Origin: Arthrobacter sp. M4
GTDB lineage: Bacteria > Actinomycetota > Actinomycetes > Actinomycetales > Micrococcaceae
Assembly: GCF_020251205.1 (NCBI RefSeq)
Contig: NZ_JAIWYX010000002.1
Span: 124,001-188,000 of the forward strand
Direction: 5' to 3'
DNA: 64,000 nt
The position numbers were made by a program, and so were the translations under genes. Shown here one piece after another: positions 56,701 to 64,000 of this stretch. Each line of letters starts with the position of its first letter. The first letter of the stretch is position 1. A model generated the notes under the pieces. It searched no databases. It saw only the letters and a program-made list of their open reading frames with translations, and was not told the origin of the DNA.

Positions 56701-57341
56701 CGCCGGGCGATCTCCGCCTGCTTGCCGAGCGGCGTCAATTGGCGTCGAAGCTCCGCCGTAAGATCGCTAAGCCTCTGAAGGTTGGCTTGCATCGCCTCAA
56801 GCTTGCGGACGGTTTTTTCCTTGCGTCGCCGGTGTTTGAGGATGCCCGCTGCTTCCTCGATGAATCCCCTCCGGTCCTCAGGAGTGGCGTGCAGGATCCG
56901 GTCAAGCTGTCCTTGGCCAACGATCACATGCATTTCGCGGCCAAGGCCGGAGTCTGAGAGCAATTCCTGGATGTCGAGGAGTCTGCACGCGGAACCGTTG
57001 ATGGCGTATTCGGAGCCCCCGGTCCGGAAAAGTGTCCGGGAAATCGTGACTTCGCTGTATTCGATGGGGAGCGCGCCATCGGCGTTGTCGATAGTCAGCG
57101 ACACATTGGCGCGACCCAACGGCGGACGGCCTGACGTGCCCGCGAAGATGACATCCTCCATCTTGCCGCCGCGTAGGGACTTGGCGCCCTGTTCCCCCAT
57201 CACCCACGACAGTGCGTCCACAACGTTGGACTTGCCTGATCCGTTGGGGCCAACCACCGCAGTGACACCAGGCTCGAAGTCAAACGTCGTAGCGGACGCG
57301 AATGACTTGAAGCCCCGGACTGTCAAGCTTTTCAAATGCAC
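53736..57341 (-). CDS. smc: Chromosome segregation protein SMC
   Basis: A 1,201-residue SMC ATPase that compacts and helps segregate the chromosome. Walker A is GPNGSGKSNVVDALSWVMGEQ near residue 32; two long coiled coils flank the hinge (near residues 510-650); the C-terminal signature LSGGERSLTAVALL and Walker B FYVMDEVEAALDDTNL close the ATPase head. Length and order are normal. ScpA and ScpB are not in this window. Confidence 0.96.
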   Translation of the reverse strand: MHLKSLTVRGFKSFASATTFDFEPGVTAVVGPNGSGKSNVVDALSWVMGEQGAKSLRGGKMEDVIFAGTSGRPPLGRANVSLTIDNADGALPIEYSEVTISRTLFRTGGSEYAINGSACRLLDIQELLSDSGLGREMHVIVGQGQLDRILHATPEDRRGFIEEAAGILKHRRRKEKTVRKLEAMQANLQRLSDLTAELRRQLTPLGKQAEIARRAQAVQFEVRDAKARLLADDLVRFRSELEQDLADESALKERRTVVEAELARDRQRLAVLEKQAAEAVPRLNAARDDWYRLSSARERLRSLGSLAEERRRLLGSADAVPDTGRDPDQLDRQAARVRQEQAGLEEEAARKADGLDQASAGRSDAEQRAAAEDKRLTALLRTAADRREGLAKLAGQLNAARSRVEAAHDERDRLRESLAAGEERRRQAQSEFAALESQVAGVEDGEESLDADYEDAAAELDDAIQQINALEAAEREALRQRDALAARVEALKLGLNRKDGTGRILSSELPGIKGPLSSRLTIQPGYEAAIAAALGEASDAVVVDNTDGAISALRLLKDDDAGRAALLLASPGRAERPDAELPAGARWASELLLETAPEAEGVTELLARTAVVDDEYAASAVLSTNADLVAVTRDGDVFTRFAVIGGSASAPSLLEVQAAVDDASTRLTEVTAELERNRFALAAAANRRNTAQDRADAALEKLHESDARLAAVAERLGHLNSVLRSAVGERDRIAESLERVQRNIREEELALDVAAERLSSAEEAPEEDPSTEHRDALAREASAARAAEMEARLALRTVEEQLSAITNRAASLERAAATERRAREEATRRALRRQAQARRAAAVSKAVGHCLAYLDCSLSFAASERDQAEEARELREQELASVRQSTQVLAAELAELTDSVHRDELARAQQRLRIESLENKSVEELGLTGDQLIEDFGPHLPVPVPVAAASEKADKWAALRMPVDEDGRPLDGGEEGPAQGVPFVRADQEKRLRKAERDLAALGKVNPLALEEFAALEERHQFLSSQLEDLKKSRKDLLDIIKEVDERVQKVFAEAFADTSAQFDHVFARLFPGGEGRLILTDPEDMLTTGIEVEARPAGKKIKRLSLLSGGERSLTAVALLVAIFKARPSPFYVMDEVEAALDDTNLGRLITIFEELRESSQLIVITHQKRTMEVADALYGVTMRGDGVSTVISQRLGAGA

Positions 57342-57441
57342 TGCGGTTCGGTTCTCCTGGCTGGCGAAGTGGCGAAAGGGATGCTCCCAAATCTACTGCT
57401 GTGCAGCGATATTTCCCGGATTTCGGGCCTTTTTGAGGGGG

Positions 57442-57915
57442 TTATCCCTTTCCTGCACCGGAATCCGGACCCCGGACACCCAGGATCCTGGCTGCCCTGC
57501 CCTCCAGCCCGTCGTCGACGAAGTCCTGGATGGCTGCCGCCAGGCCCATGACGGGAACCGCGATAGCCCAGCCCACCGCCGAAACGAATGCCAGGCCGTC
57601 AGGCAACAGGGTGGACAACCACAGGCCGGCGACTGCAACGGCCAGGTACACCATGGCCCGCACGGTCCTCGTACGACGCGGAGCAACCGCCGCTGCTTCT
57701 GCTGGCCCGTTCCCGAGCCGGAAACGCCCTTGACGAAACCTCCCGTGCCGCGCGCTGTTGAGGAAATACAGTGCCACGAGCGACAAAACGGCGAACATGA
57801 TGACGGCCCACCAGAACCCGGCACCGATGCGCAAGAAAGGCAGGATGGAAGCGGCCCAGAGGGTGATGGCGTTAAAGGCTACTGCCACGATGCCCCGGAT
57901 ACCCCAGATGACCAT
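57442..57915 (-). CDS. Small membrane protein of the smc region
   Basis: A 157-residue protein with four membrane segments (LWAASILPFLRIG; WWAVIMFAVLSLVALYFL; VYLAVAVAGLWLSTLLP; VSAVGWAIAVPVMGLAAAI). ATG at 57915; the longer frame to 57951 adds nothing family-like. Located between mutM and smc as in other Arthrobacter-like genomes. Function unknown. Confidence 0.7.
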   Translation of the reverse strand: MVIWGIRGIVAVAFNAITLWAASILPFLRIGAGFWWAVIMFAVLSLVALYFLNSARHGRFRQGRFRLGNGPAEAAAVAPRRTRTVRAMVYLAVAVAGLWLSTLLPDGLAFVSAVGWAIAVPVMGLAAAIQDFVDDGLEGRAARILGVRGPDSGAGKG

Positions 57916-58021
57916 GAGCCCAGTGTGCCACCGTCGGGCGTGCGCAACCACGGGCCCTAAGCGGGAACCGTAGCGGCGTGGATGGTGCCTGGCCAGCGCC
58001 TGCTTACCAGCGTCCGTTGCG

Positions 58022-58984
58022 TTACCAGCGGCCGTTGCGCGGCCGGGGCTGGCAGACCGGACAGGTGTACGACGACCGGTTCATGAACTGATCGCGGCGG
58101 ATGGTACCGGTGCGACCCTCGTCGGCACAGCGCGGGCAGGGTGAGCCTTCCTGCCCGTATGCATTTAGGGAGCGCGCAAAATAGCCGGAGGCTCCGTTGA
58201 CGTTGACATAGAGGGAATCAAAACTCGTTCCCCCTGCTTCCAGGGCGTCGTTCATGACGTCGCGGACGCAGGCCATCAACCTAGTGGTGTCGGGTCTGCG
58301 CAGTGTTTCCGTTGGCCTGGCGAAGTGCAACTTGGCACGCCAAAGCGCCTCATCTGCATAGATGTTGCCGATTCCGGACACCAATGACTGATCCAGAAGG
58401 GCTCTCTTAATTCCCGTACGCCGGGAAACCAGCCTTCGATGGAAGTCCGCCTGGTCAAAGTAAGGGTCCAGCGGATCACGTGCGATATGCGACGCTTCCT
58501 CGGCTATCAACGGCAGGGGTGCTTCGCCCTGCCCTCCCGGGCCGCCGTCGCTTGTCGGTACCAGTGACGTAACGAAGAGCCCGCCGAAGATCCTTTGGTC
58601 AACGAAACGCAACTCCTCGGGCATCCCCTCGGCGGGGCTGAGAGTGAGCCGAACCTTGAGGTGCTTTTCATCCGGGACGGAGGGGGACTGCATCAAAAGC
58701 TGGCCGCTCATGCCCAGATGCGCCATAAGTGCCACGTCTGCGGCATGGCCGTCGTGACCCTGATGCGCCTGTTTTTCCACGGTCAACGGCATCCAGAGGA
58801 ACTTGCCCCGCCGAACAACGTCCACCACAGTGGAATGCTCCAAGTTACCCACAAAATCCTCGGTCCCGAGGACGTGGCGCCGAATGGATCGGGGGTCCCG
58901 TACTTCAACGGACGCGATGGTTCGGCCACGGACCCAGCGCGCCAAACCGCGCCGGACAACCTCTACCTCAGGCAGCTCCGGCAA
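58022..58984 (-). CDS. mutM: Formamidopyrimidine-DNA glycosylase
   Basis: A 320-residue base-excision repair enzyme that removes 8-oxoguanine and similar lesions. After the initiator Met the sequence is [13 protein letters not shown], with the catalytic Pro and Glu; [10 protein letters not shown] and [19 protein letters not shown] (Lys and helix-two-turn-helix) follow; the C-terminal zinc finger is C-x2-C, then C-x2-C (CPRCADEG then CPVC). TTG start at 58984, four bases from the rnc stop. An insertion near residues 175-190 is Gly-rich and longer than in E. coli. Confidence 0.95.
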   Translation of the reverse strand: MPELPEVEVVRRGLARWVRGRTIASVEVRDPRSIRRHVLGTEDFVGNLEHSTVVDVVRRGKFLWMPLTVEKQAHQGHDGHAADVALMAHLGMSGQLLMQSPSVPDEKHLKVRLTLSPAEGMPEELRFVDQRIFGGLFVTSLVPTSDGGPGGQGEAPLPLIAEEASHIARDPLDPYFDQADFHRRLVSRRTGIKRALLDQSLVSGIGNIYADEALWRAKLHFARPTETLRRPDTTRLMACVRDVMNDALEAGGTSFDSLYVNVNGASGYFARSLNAYGQEGSPCPRCADEGRTGTIRRDQFMNRSSYTCPVCQPRPRNGRW

Positions 58985-58986
58985 TG

Positions 58987-59787
58987 CTAATGGCCTGGCA
59001 CCGGTTTTGCGGCTGCCGACCCAGGCGCGTGGGTGTCTTGGCGTTGCACTGAGCCTGCTGCCGCCTTCTGGCCGTGCCTTGGCTGGTGCCCGCGCTCCGG
59101 CTTCTGCTGGGACTTGTTCAGGTTCCGCCATGCGTCAGCGGCGGCTTCCTGCTCAGCTTCTTTCTTGGAATGGCCAAAGCCGGAACCGTAGGGCTTGCCG
59201 CCAATCTGCAAAACAGCCTGGAATGTTCGGGCATGGTCCGGCCCGGACCCTTCCACGGCGTAGTAGATGGAACCGAGGTGCCGGCTGGCAGCGAGTTCCT
59301 GGATGCTCGTCTTCCAGTCCGTTCCGGCGCCAAGTGTTGCTGCGTCTTTCAGCAGGGGGCCAACAAGGCGCATAACAAGCAGCCGAGCGGTTTCCATGTC
59401 GTTGGAAAGGTACGTGGCCCCAATGATGGCTTCCATGGTGTCAGCCAGGATGGACGCCTTGTTCTTACCATCGGTCACCTTCTCCCCCTGGCCGAGGAAG
59501 ATGTAGTCGCCGATTCCGAGTTCCCGGCCGATCCCCGCGAGGGCACGGGTGCTCACTACCGCGGAGCGGCGCTTAGCAAGCTCCCCTTCGGGCAGCTCCG
59601 GGTTGTCCCGGTACAGCGCGTCGGTGACTGAGAACCCCAGGATGGAGTCGCCGAGGAACTCAAGGCGTTCGTTGGTGGGGATCCCGCCGTTCTCGTAGGC
59701 GTACGAACGGTGTGTCAGGGCAAGACGAAGCGTCTCGGCGTCGATTTCGACGCCGAGACGCTTCAGAAGCTCTTCAGTTGAAGGCAT
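58987..59787 (-). CDS. rnc: Ribonuclease III
   Basis: A 266-residue double-strand-specific RNase that processes rRNA and other transcripts. RNase III signature [18 protein letters not shown] with the catalytic acids; [12 protein letters not shown] further on; the double-stranded RNA-binding domain near residues 160-230 ([12 protein letters not shown]). The C-terminal 40 residues are a basic tail. It follows rpmF in the usual order. Confidence 0.95.
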   Translation of the reverse strand: MPSTEELLKRLGVEIDAETLRLALTHRSYAYENGGIPTNERLEFLGDSILGFSVTDALYRDNPELPEGELAKRRSAVVSTRALAGIGRELGIGDYIFLGQGEKVTDGKNKASILADTMEAIIGATYLSNDMETARLLVMRLVGPLLKDAATLGAGTDWKTSIQELAASRHLGSIYYAVEGSGPDHARTFQAVLQIGGKPYGSGFGHSKKEAEQEAAADAWRNLNKSQQKPERGHQPRHGQKAAAGSVQRQDTHAPGSAAAKPVPGH

Positions 59788-59807
59788 CGGTCGGCCTGTG
59801 CGGCAGA

Positions 59808-60011
59808 CTAGACGTCAGCGACCTTGCGGCCCTTGTACTCAAGGAACAGCGCAGTGCCGGCGGAGTCGGTAACGACCTTTGCCTGGTGCGGCAGGCTGTA
59901 CTTGACCTGGCCGTTTTCGATGGTCTTCACCAAGTTGGGGGCGGTTGCCTTCCACTGGGAACGGCGGGCGCGGGTATTGGCGCGGGACATTTTCCGCTTG
60001 GGAACAGCCAC
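59808..60011 (-). CDS. rpmF: 50S ribosomal protein L32
   Basis: A 67-residue L32 protein: [20 protein letters not shown], then a cysteine-free C-terminal part. The lack of the usual C-x2-C pairs shows this is the zinc-independent form. It lies between the DUF177 gene and rnc. Confidence 0.95.
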   Translation of the reverse strand: MAVPKRKMSRANTRARRSQWKATAPNLVKTIENGQVKYSLPHQAKVVTDSAGTALFLEYKGRKVADV

Positions 60012-60047
60012 GGCTAACTCATTTCTCTCTTAGTCCAACACTTACTA

Positions 60048-60572
60048 TCAATTTTGCCGGTCAGGCTTAGCCAGGTCAGCCAGGGCGGCCCAACGAGGAT
60101 CAAGGACCTCGTGGTGATGCCCCGGCTCGTCTTCCAGGCGCACCCCGCATTGGGGGCAAAGACCCTGGCAGTCTTCCCGGCACACCGGCTGGAACGGCAG
60201 CGTAGTCACCACTGCGTCCCGCAACACCGGCTCAAGATCGATGTGATCGTGCTCGACTCGACGTTGCTCTTCATCGTCTTCTTGCTCCAAGGGCTGGACA
60301 CCCTCGTAGAAGAATAGTTCTTGCACATTGACCTGCAGGTCATACGCAAGGGGATCCAGGCATCGGCTGCACTCGCCGGTTACTTCGGCAAGGGCGATCC
60401 CTGATACCAGGATTCCTTCGTGTACGGCCTCCAGCCTCAGGTCGAGTTCGATGTCCGAACCTTCCTGAACGCCAACGAGCGCCACACCAAGATCACTTGG
60501 TGCGGGTACATGTTCCCTCAGTGTCCGCATGGTTCCCGGGCTGCGGCCGAGATCCTTGACTTCGATGGTCAA
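60048..60572 (-). CDS. DUF177/YceD family protein
   Basis: A 174-residue acidic protein of the YceD family, always next to rpmF and thought to act in rRNA or ribosome assembly. It has the family's C-x2-C cluster (ECSRCLDP, then CREDCQGLCPQCG) and an acidic tail. Only a TTG (60572) is available as a normal start; the best ribosome binding site (AGGAG near 60605) lies upstream of an ATC, and the intervening codons also look family-like. The true start is uncertain. Confidence 0.85.
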   Translation of the reverse strand: MTIEVKDLGRSPGTMRTLREHVPAPSDLGVALVGVQEGSDIELDLRLEAVHEGILVSGIALAEVTGECSRCLDPLAYDLQVNVQELFFYEGVQPLEQEDDEEQRRVEHDHIDLEPVLRDAVVTTLPFQPVCREDCQGLCPQCGVRLEDEPGHHHEVLDPRWAALADLAKPDRQN

Positions 60573-60696
60573 GGGCGAACCGGCATCACGTTTGATGAGA
60601 ACTCCTGTAGAACATATGACCGACGTACCATCTTAGCCTGAAGCCCGAAGCGGACTCAAACCGGGACCTCCATCCCGAAGGCACCGGACAAGCTTA

Positions 60697-61194
60697 CTAA
60701 CTGCGGGACTGCGCGGCGGGAGACTCGCCAGCCTGCAACCGTTTAAGCACAGACCGCGGGACAAAGTCGGATACATCTCCGCCAAGTTGCGCAACCTCTT
60801 TGATGAGGGTCGAGGAAAGGTGCACATAGTGCGCCTCCGCCGGGAGGAACACGGTTTCAACGCCACTGAGTTGGCGGTTCATGGTGGCCATGGGCAGCTC
60901 ATAGTCGAAGTCCGACGACGAGCGAAGGCCTTTGACGATCGCGGAAACTCCCCGGCGCCGGCAGTACTCCGCCAACAGCCCCTCGCCCATGGGCTCCACG
61001 ATGATCCCCCTCAGGGAGGCAAGAGTCTCGCGTGCCATGTCCATCCGCTCGTCGAGACCGAAGCGATACTTCTTGGCGATGTTTGTTGAGACGGCAACGA
61101 TGACCTCGTCAAAGAGGCCGGCAGCCCGTGCAATTACCTCAAGGTGACCGTTGTGAATTGGATCAAAGGAGCCTGGGCACACTGCGCGTCTCAT
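60697..61194 (-). CDS. coaD: Phosphopantetheine adenylyltransferase
   Basis: A 165-residue enzyme of coenzyme A synthesis that makes dephospho-CoA from ATP and 4'-phosphopantetheine. CPGSFDPIHNGHLEVIARA contains the nucleotide-binding HxGH motif; VKGLRSSSDFDYELPMA and HLSSTLIKEVA are conserved. ATG at 61194. It is divergent from the aminotransferase gene. Confidence 0.95.
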   Translation of the reverse strand: MRRAVCPGSFDPIHNGHLEVIARAAGLFDEVIVAVSTNIAKKYRFGLDERMDMARETLASLRGIIVEPMGEGLLAEYCRRRGVSAIVKGLRSSSDFDYELPMATMNRQLSGVETVFLPAEAHYVHLSSTLIKEVAQLGGDVSDFVPRSVLKRLQAGESPAAQSRS

Positions 61195-61285
61195 GCTTCG
61201 AACCTACCGCAACTCAGCACCGGGATACCATGACTGAAACGCCGGATCCGGACCCGCCGGGCGGCTCCCGAGGAAGGCACGCACT

Positions 61286-62512
61286 GTGACGAGCCAGGCA
61301 GCACCCCGTCGCGACACCACGGCCCCGTGGCAGCGGGCAGCGACAGGGGCCAATCTGCTCTCCCCCGACGGAAGCCTTGGGGTGACTATCTTCGAAGAGA
61401 TGACCGCCCTCGCCGCAAGCACCGGCGCCATCAATCTCGGCCAAGGATTCCCCGATGAAGACGGGCCCGCTGAGATCCGCGCCGCGGCACAGGAAGCGAT
61501 CGCAGCGGGCGCCAACCAATACGCCCCGGGCAAGGGAGTCATCGAACTTCGGCAAGCCGTGGCCCGGCACCAGGAACGCTTCTACGGGCTGACACCGGAT
61601 CCCGAGTCGGAGGTCATCATCACCACCGGTGCTACTGAAGCGATTGCCGCTTCCCTGCTGGCGTTTGTCCAGCCCGGCGACGAAGTGTTGACCTTTGAAC
61701 CCTTCTACGACTCCTATGGCGCCATTATTTCCATGGCCGGTGCCACGCATGTGACCGCGCCCTTGCTGGCCCCGGACTTTATGCCGGACATGGCCGCCCT
61801 GGAATCTGCCTTTGGACCGCGGACACGGGTGGTATTGCTCAACAACCCCCACAACCCCACGGGGGCGGTCTTCCCACGGGAGGTTCTGGAGTCCGTCGTG
61901 CGTCTGGCCGAGCGGCACGACGCCATCATCCTGACCGATGAGGTCTATGAGCATCTCACCTTCGACGTCAGGCACATTCCCGTCGCTTCGATTCCCGGGG
62001 CGGAGCACCGAACCATCACGATTTCCTCCGCAGGAAAGACCTTCTCGTTCACTGGCTGGAAGGTTGGCTGGGTTACCGGGCCCAGCCAACTCGTCGCAGC
62101 GGTGCGCACGGTCAAGCAGTTCCTCACCTACAGTTCCGGAACCCCCTTCCAAAGCGCGATCGCCGTGGGATTGGATCTTCCCGATACTTTCTACGATGAC
62201 ATCGCATCCACCCTCAAACGGAAGCGGGACATCCTGGCTGCCGGCCTCGAGGCGGCAGGCCTCACCGTCATGATGCCGCGTGGTACCTACTTTATTAATG
62301 CCGACACCTCACCCCTTGGCATCAAAGATTCCGTCGACCTGGCCAGGCGGCTTCCACAGTTGGTGGGCGTCGCCGCCATCCCTGTTCCGGTGTTTTGCCA
62401 CCCGGAGGGTGCGGAACGGACCAAGAGCCTTCTGCGCTTCGCGTTTTGCAAGAAGGAACCTGTCCTGGTGGAGGCCGCAGCCAGGCTGGCCACCCTGAAA
62501 GACCGGCTGTGA
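61286..62512 (+). CDS. PLP-dependent aminotransferase (class I/II)
   Basis: A 408-residue fold-type I aminotransferase. The Schiff-base Lys is in SSAGKTFSFTGWKVGWVTG; the phosphate-binding Arg region RKRDIL and substrate motif NNPHNPTG are present. It resembles succinyldiaminopimelate aminotransferase (DapC) and methionine aminotransferases; the substrate cannot be decided here. GTG at 61286 with GAGGAAGG upstream. The next gene starts one base before its stop. Confidence 0.85.
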   Translation: MTSQAAPRRDTTAPWQRAATGANLLSPDGSLGVTIFEEMTALAASTGAINLGQGFPDEDGPAEIRAAAQEAIAAGANQYAPGKGVIELRQAVARHQERFYGLTPDPESEVIITTGATEAIAASLLAFVQPGDEVLTFEPFYDSYGAIISMAGATHVTAPLLAPDFMPDMAALESAFGPRTRVVLLNNPHNPTGAVFPREVLESVVRLAERHDAIILTDEVYEHLTFDVRHIPVASIPGAEHRTITISSAGKTFSFTGWKVGWVTGPSQLVAAVRTVKQFLTYSSGTPFQSAIAVGLDLPDTFYDDIASTLKRKRDILAAGLEAAGLTVMMPRGTYFINADTSPLGIKDSVDLARRLPQLVGVAAIPVPVFCHPEGAERTKSLLRFAFCKKEPVLVEAAARLATLKDRL

Positions 62513-63303
62513 GCCGGGCTGTCGCGCCGGGGCCATCAGGCTCACGTTTCCTGCGCTCCTCCGGCCTCCACGCGACCATCGAACCGGACGCGTTCTCAGA
62601 CGGTGGATATGTCCTTCTGATCGGCGGCGCCGAACAGTCACACGTAGACCTCGCCGACCCTGCCCACATCTTCTATGAGTATCTGCGCAGGATCGGCAAT
62701 GTCATTGATCTGGCCGCTCCCCAAGGCAAGGCAATCAAGGCCCTTCACCTAGGGGCCGGAGCCTTGACACTGGCCCGCTACATCCAGGCAACCCGGCCGG
62801 GCTCGGAGCAATGGGCCGTGGAACTGGAACGAGAACTGCTCGATTTCGTGCTCCAGCGGCTGCCGCTCCCGGAAGGCACCCGCCTAACCTCCATCATCGG
62901 CGACGCACGGGACGCCCTGGGGGACCTGGCACCAGAGGCGATTTTCGACGTCGTTGTCCTTGACATCTTTTCCGGGCCGGAGGCGCCGGTTCACATCGCC
63001 TGCGAAGAGTTCTACGTAGAGGCAGCAGCCCGACTGGCTCCCAACGGAGTGCTCATCGTCAACGTTGGCGACGAAGCAGCACTGACCCTGGTCAAATCCC
63101 AAACTGCGGCGATGCGCCATGTCATGTCCGACGTCGCGGCGTTTGCGGAGAAAGGGATGTTCGACGGCCGCTACCCGGGCAACATCATTCTTTGCGGCAC
63201 AAAGGTCCCGTGGCCCGCTGAGTGGACTCGGGACCTTCTGGAGCGCGGCCCCCATCCGGCGGCGTTGCTGACCGGGGTTGAACTGGACAGGATCACCGGC
63301 TAG
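62509..63303 (+). CDS. Spermidine synthase-like methyltransferase-fold protein
   Basis: A 264-residue protein with a Rossmann-type fold: ALHLGAGALTLARYIQ (the glycine-rich loop), then WAVELERELLDF with an acidic residue after strand 2, then IIGDARDALGDL and DVVVLDIFSG. These match the spermidine synthase family, but residues for polyamine binding were not identified. GTG overlaps the aminotransferase stop, so the two are co-translated. The actinobacterial homologues are often of unknown substrate. Confidence 0.8.
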   Translation: MSRAVAPGPSGSRFLRSSGLHATIEPDAFSDGGYVLLIGGAEQSHVDLADPAHIFYEYLRRIGNVIDLAAPQGKAIKALHLGAGALTLARYIQATRPGSEQWAVELERELLDFVLQRLPLPEGTRLTSIIGDARDALGDLAPEAIFDVVVLDIFSGPEAPVHIACEEFYVEAAARLAPNGVLIVNVGDEAALTLVKSQTAAMRHVMSDVAAFAEKGMFDGRYPGNIILCGTKVPWPAEWTRDLLERGPHPAALLTGVELDRITG

Positions 63304-63321
63304 GCGGGTTCGGAGCGGAAG

Positions 63322-63888
63322 CTAAGCCGGCTCGGCAAACCAGAGCCGGGTTTCGCCATATTTCCTCTCGGCGAAACGCTCCAGGGTGGGCGGCCACTCA
63401 GGTTCCGGGGTCCGGGCTGAGCGTTCGACCACCACAACTGCTTCCTCGTCCAAATGTGCGGAAAGCTTATCCAGGACTGCCAATAGATCCGATTGGGACA
63501 AAGGATACGGCGGGTCCAGCAGTACGAGGTCCCAACGTGCGTCCCCGGCGGCGCGATCCAGGAAGGACTCCACCCGCGAGCGGTGGACAGTCACTTTTTT
63601 GAGGCCGATCGCCTGGTTGACCGTGTCGGCGTTGCGCTGGCACACCTCACTTGCCCTGCCATCCGATTCAACGAGGTCGACGGCGGCGGCACCGCGGCTG
63701 GCGCTCTCCACGCCCAAGGAGCCGGACCCGGCGTACAGGTCCAGAACCCTTGCCTCCGCAACGACGTCAAGCGCTTCAAGGCGTGAGAAAAGGGCTTCCT
63801 TGACCCGATCGGTAGTAGGCCGGGTTCCGGAGCCGGGAACACTCACCAGCGGCGTGCCCCCGGCCACACCGGCGATAATCCGGCTCAC
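63322..63888 (-). CDS. rsmD: 16S rRNA (guanine966-N2)-methyltransferase
   Basis: A 188-residue methyltransferase acting on the small-subunit rRNA. RIIAGVAGGTPL start, VLDLYAGSGSLGVESASRGA (SAM loop), and the catalytic DPPYPL motif are clear. It sits downstream of recG on the same strand and upstream of coaD, the usual actinobacterial order. Confidence 0.95.
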   Translation of the reverse strand: MSRIIAGVAGGTPLVSVPGSGTRPTTDRVKEALFSRLEALDVVAEARVLDLYAGSGSLGVESASRGAAAVDLVESDGRASEVCQRNADTVNQAIGLKKVTVHRSRVESFLDRAAGDARWDLVLLDPPYPLSQSDLLAVLDKLSAHLDEEAVVVVERSARTPEPEWPPTLERFAERKYGETRLWFAEPA

Positions 63889-63906
63889 AGTGTGGCCGCC
63901 CTTGCT

Positions 63907-64000
63907 TTAGCCGCGTTCAAGGAACGCCTCCTTTTCGGGATTGAGGTAATCGTCAATGGCGGAGGCCAGGACGCGGTGGTGGAGCAGCTCCGGGTCCGCC
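63907..64000 (-). CDS. recG: RecG C-terminal end (cut by window edge)
   Basis: Thirty codons read from the right edge to a TAA at 63907. The peptide (ADPELLHHRVLASAIDDYLN then an EAFLERG end) looks like the tail of the branch-migration helicase RecG, which normally lies just upstream of rsmD in actinobacteria. The call rests mostly on gene order. Confidence 0.6.
   Translation of the reverse strand, partial: ADPELLHHRVLASAIDDYLNPEKEAFLERG

Overview
The window comes from a high-GC actinobacterium, most likely Arthrobacter, Pseudarthrobacter or a close Micrococcaceae relative. The right half carries the conserved actinobacterial order comM-yraN-DUF2469-rnhB-lepB-lepB-rplS-trmD-rimM-KH-rpsP, then ffh, amtB/glnB, ftsY, smc, mutM, rnc, rpmF, DUF177, coaD, rsmD and recG. 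The genus is inferred from gene content only.

Positions 1 to about 33,650 are an integrated mobile element that continues past the left edge. Its right boundary can be read: comM is cut just after the GPPG of its Walker A motif, near 33,650. The left 23 kb looks like an integrative conjugative element. It holds a translationally coupled trio (DNA-binding-like protein, coiled-coil-like protein, HNH nuclease), a large PIN-domain protein, a topoisomerase III with a repeat tail, and a type IV secretion-like operon: a VirB3/PrgI-like membrane protein, a VirB4-like protein without recognisable Walker residues, and a VirB6-like protein with a long low-complexity tail. A lipoprotein, small accessory genes and a large serine recombinase follow. 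Relaxase and coupling ATPase genes are not visible and may lie to the left. GACTCG/GACTCAT motifs recur upstream of the element's operons.

From 23.6 to 33.6 kb, between the recombinase and the comM junction, is an accessory block: a helicase IV-like protein, a divergent protein with two Cys/His repeats, DUF6308, DUF6994, DUF4193 and NERD proteins, and a PIN nuclease coupled to an ImmA/IrrE-like protein that has lost its zinc site. This resembles a defence or toxin-antitoxin cargo region, but no complete known defence system was recognised.

From 33.65 kb to the end is housekeeping chromosome: translation and tRNA modification (rplS, trmD, rimM, rpsP, rpmF, rsmD, rnc), protein export (two signal peptidases, ffh, ftsY), chromosome maintenance (smc, mutM, rnhB, recG), nitrogen sensing (amtB-glnB), and metabolism (thiC under a TPP riboswitch, a glucose-6-phosphate dehydrogenase, coaD, an aminotransferase). 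All coordinates and readings were made by eye; family assignments rest on motif recognition and not on a database search.
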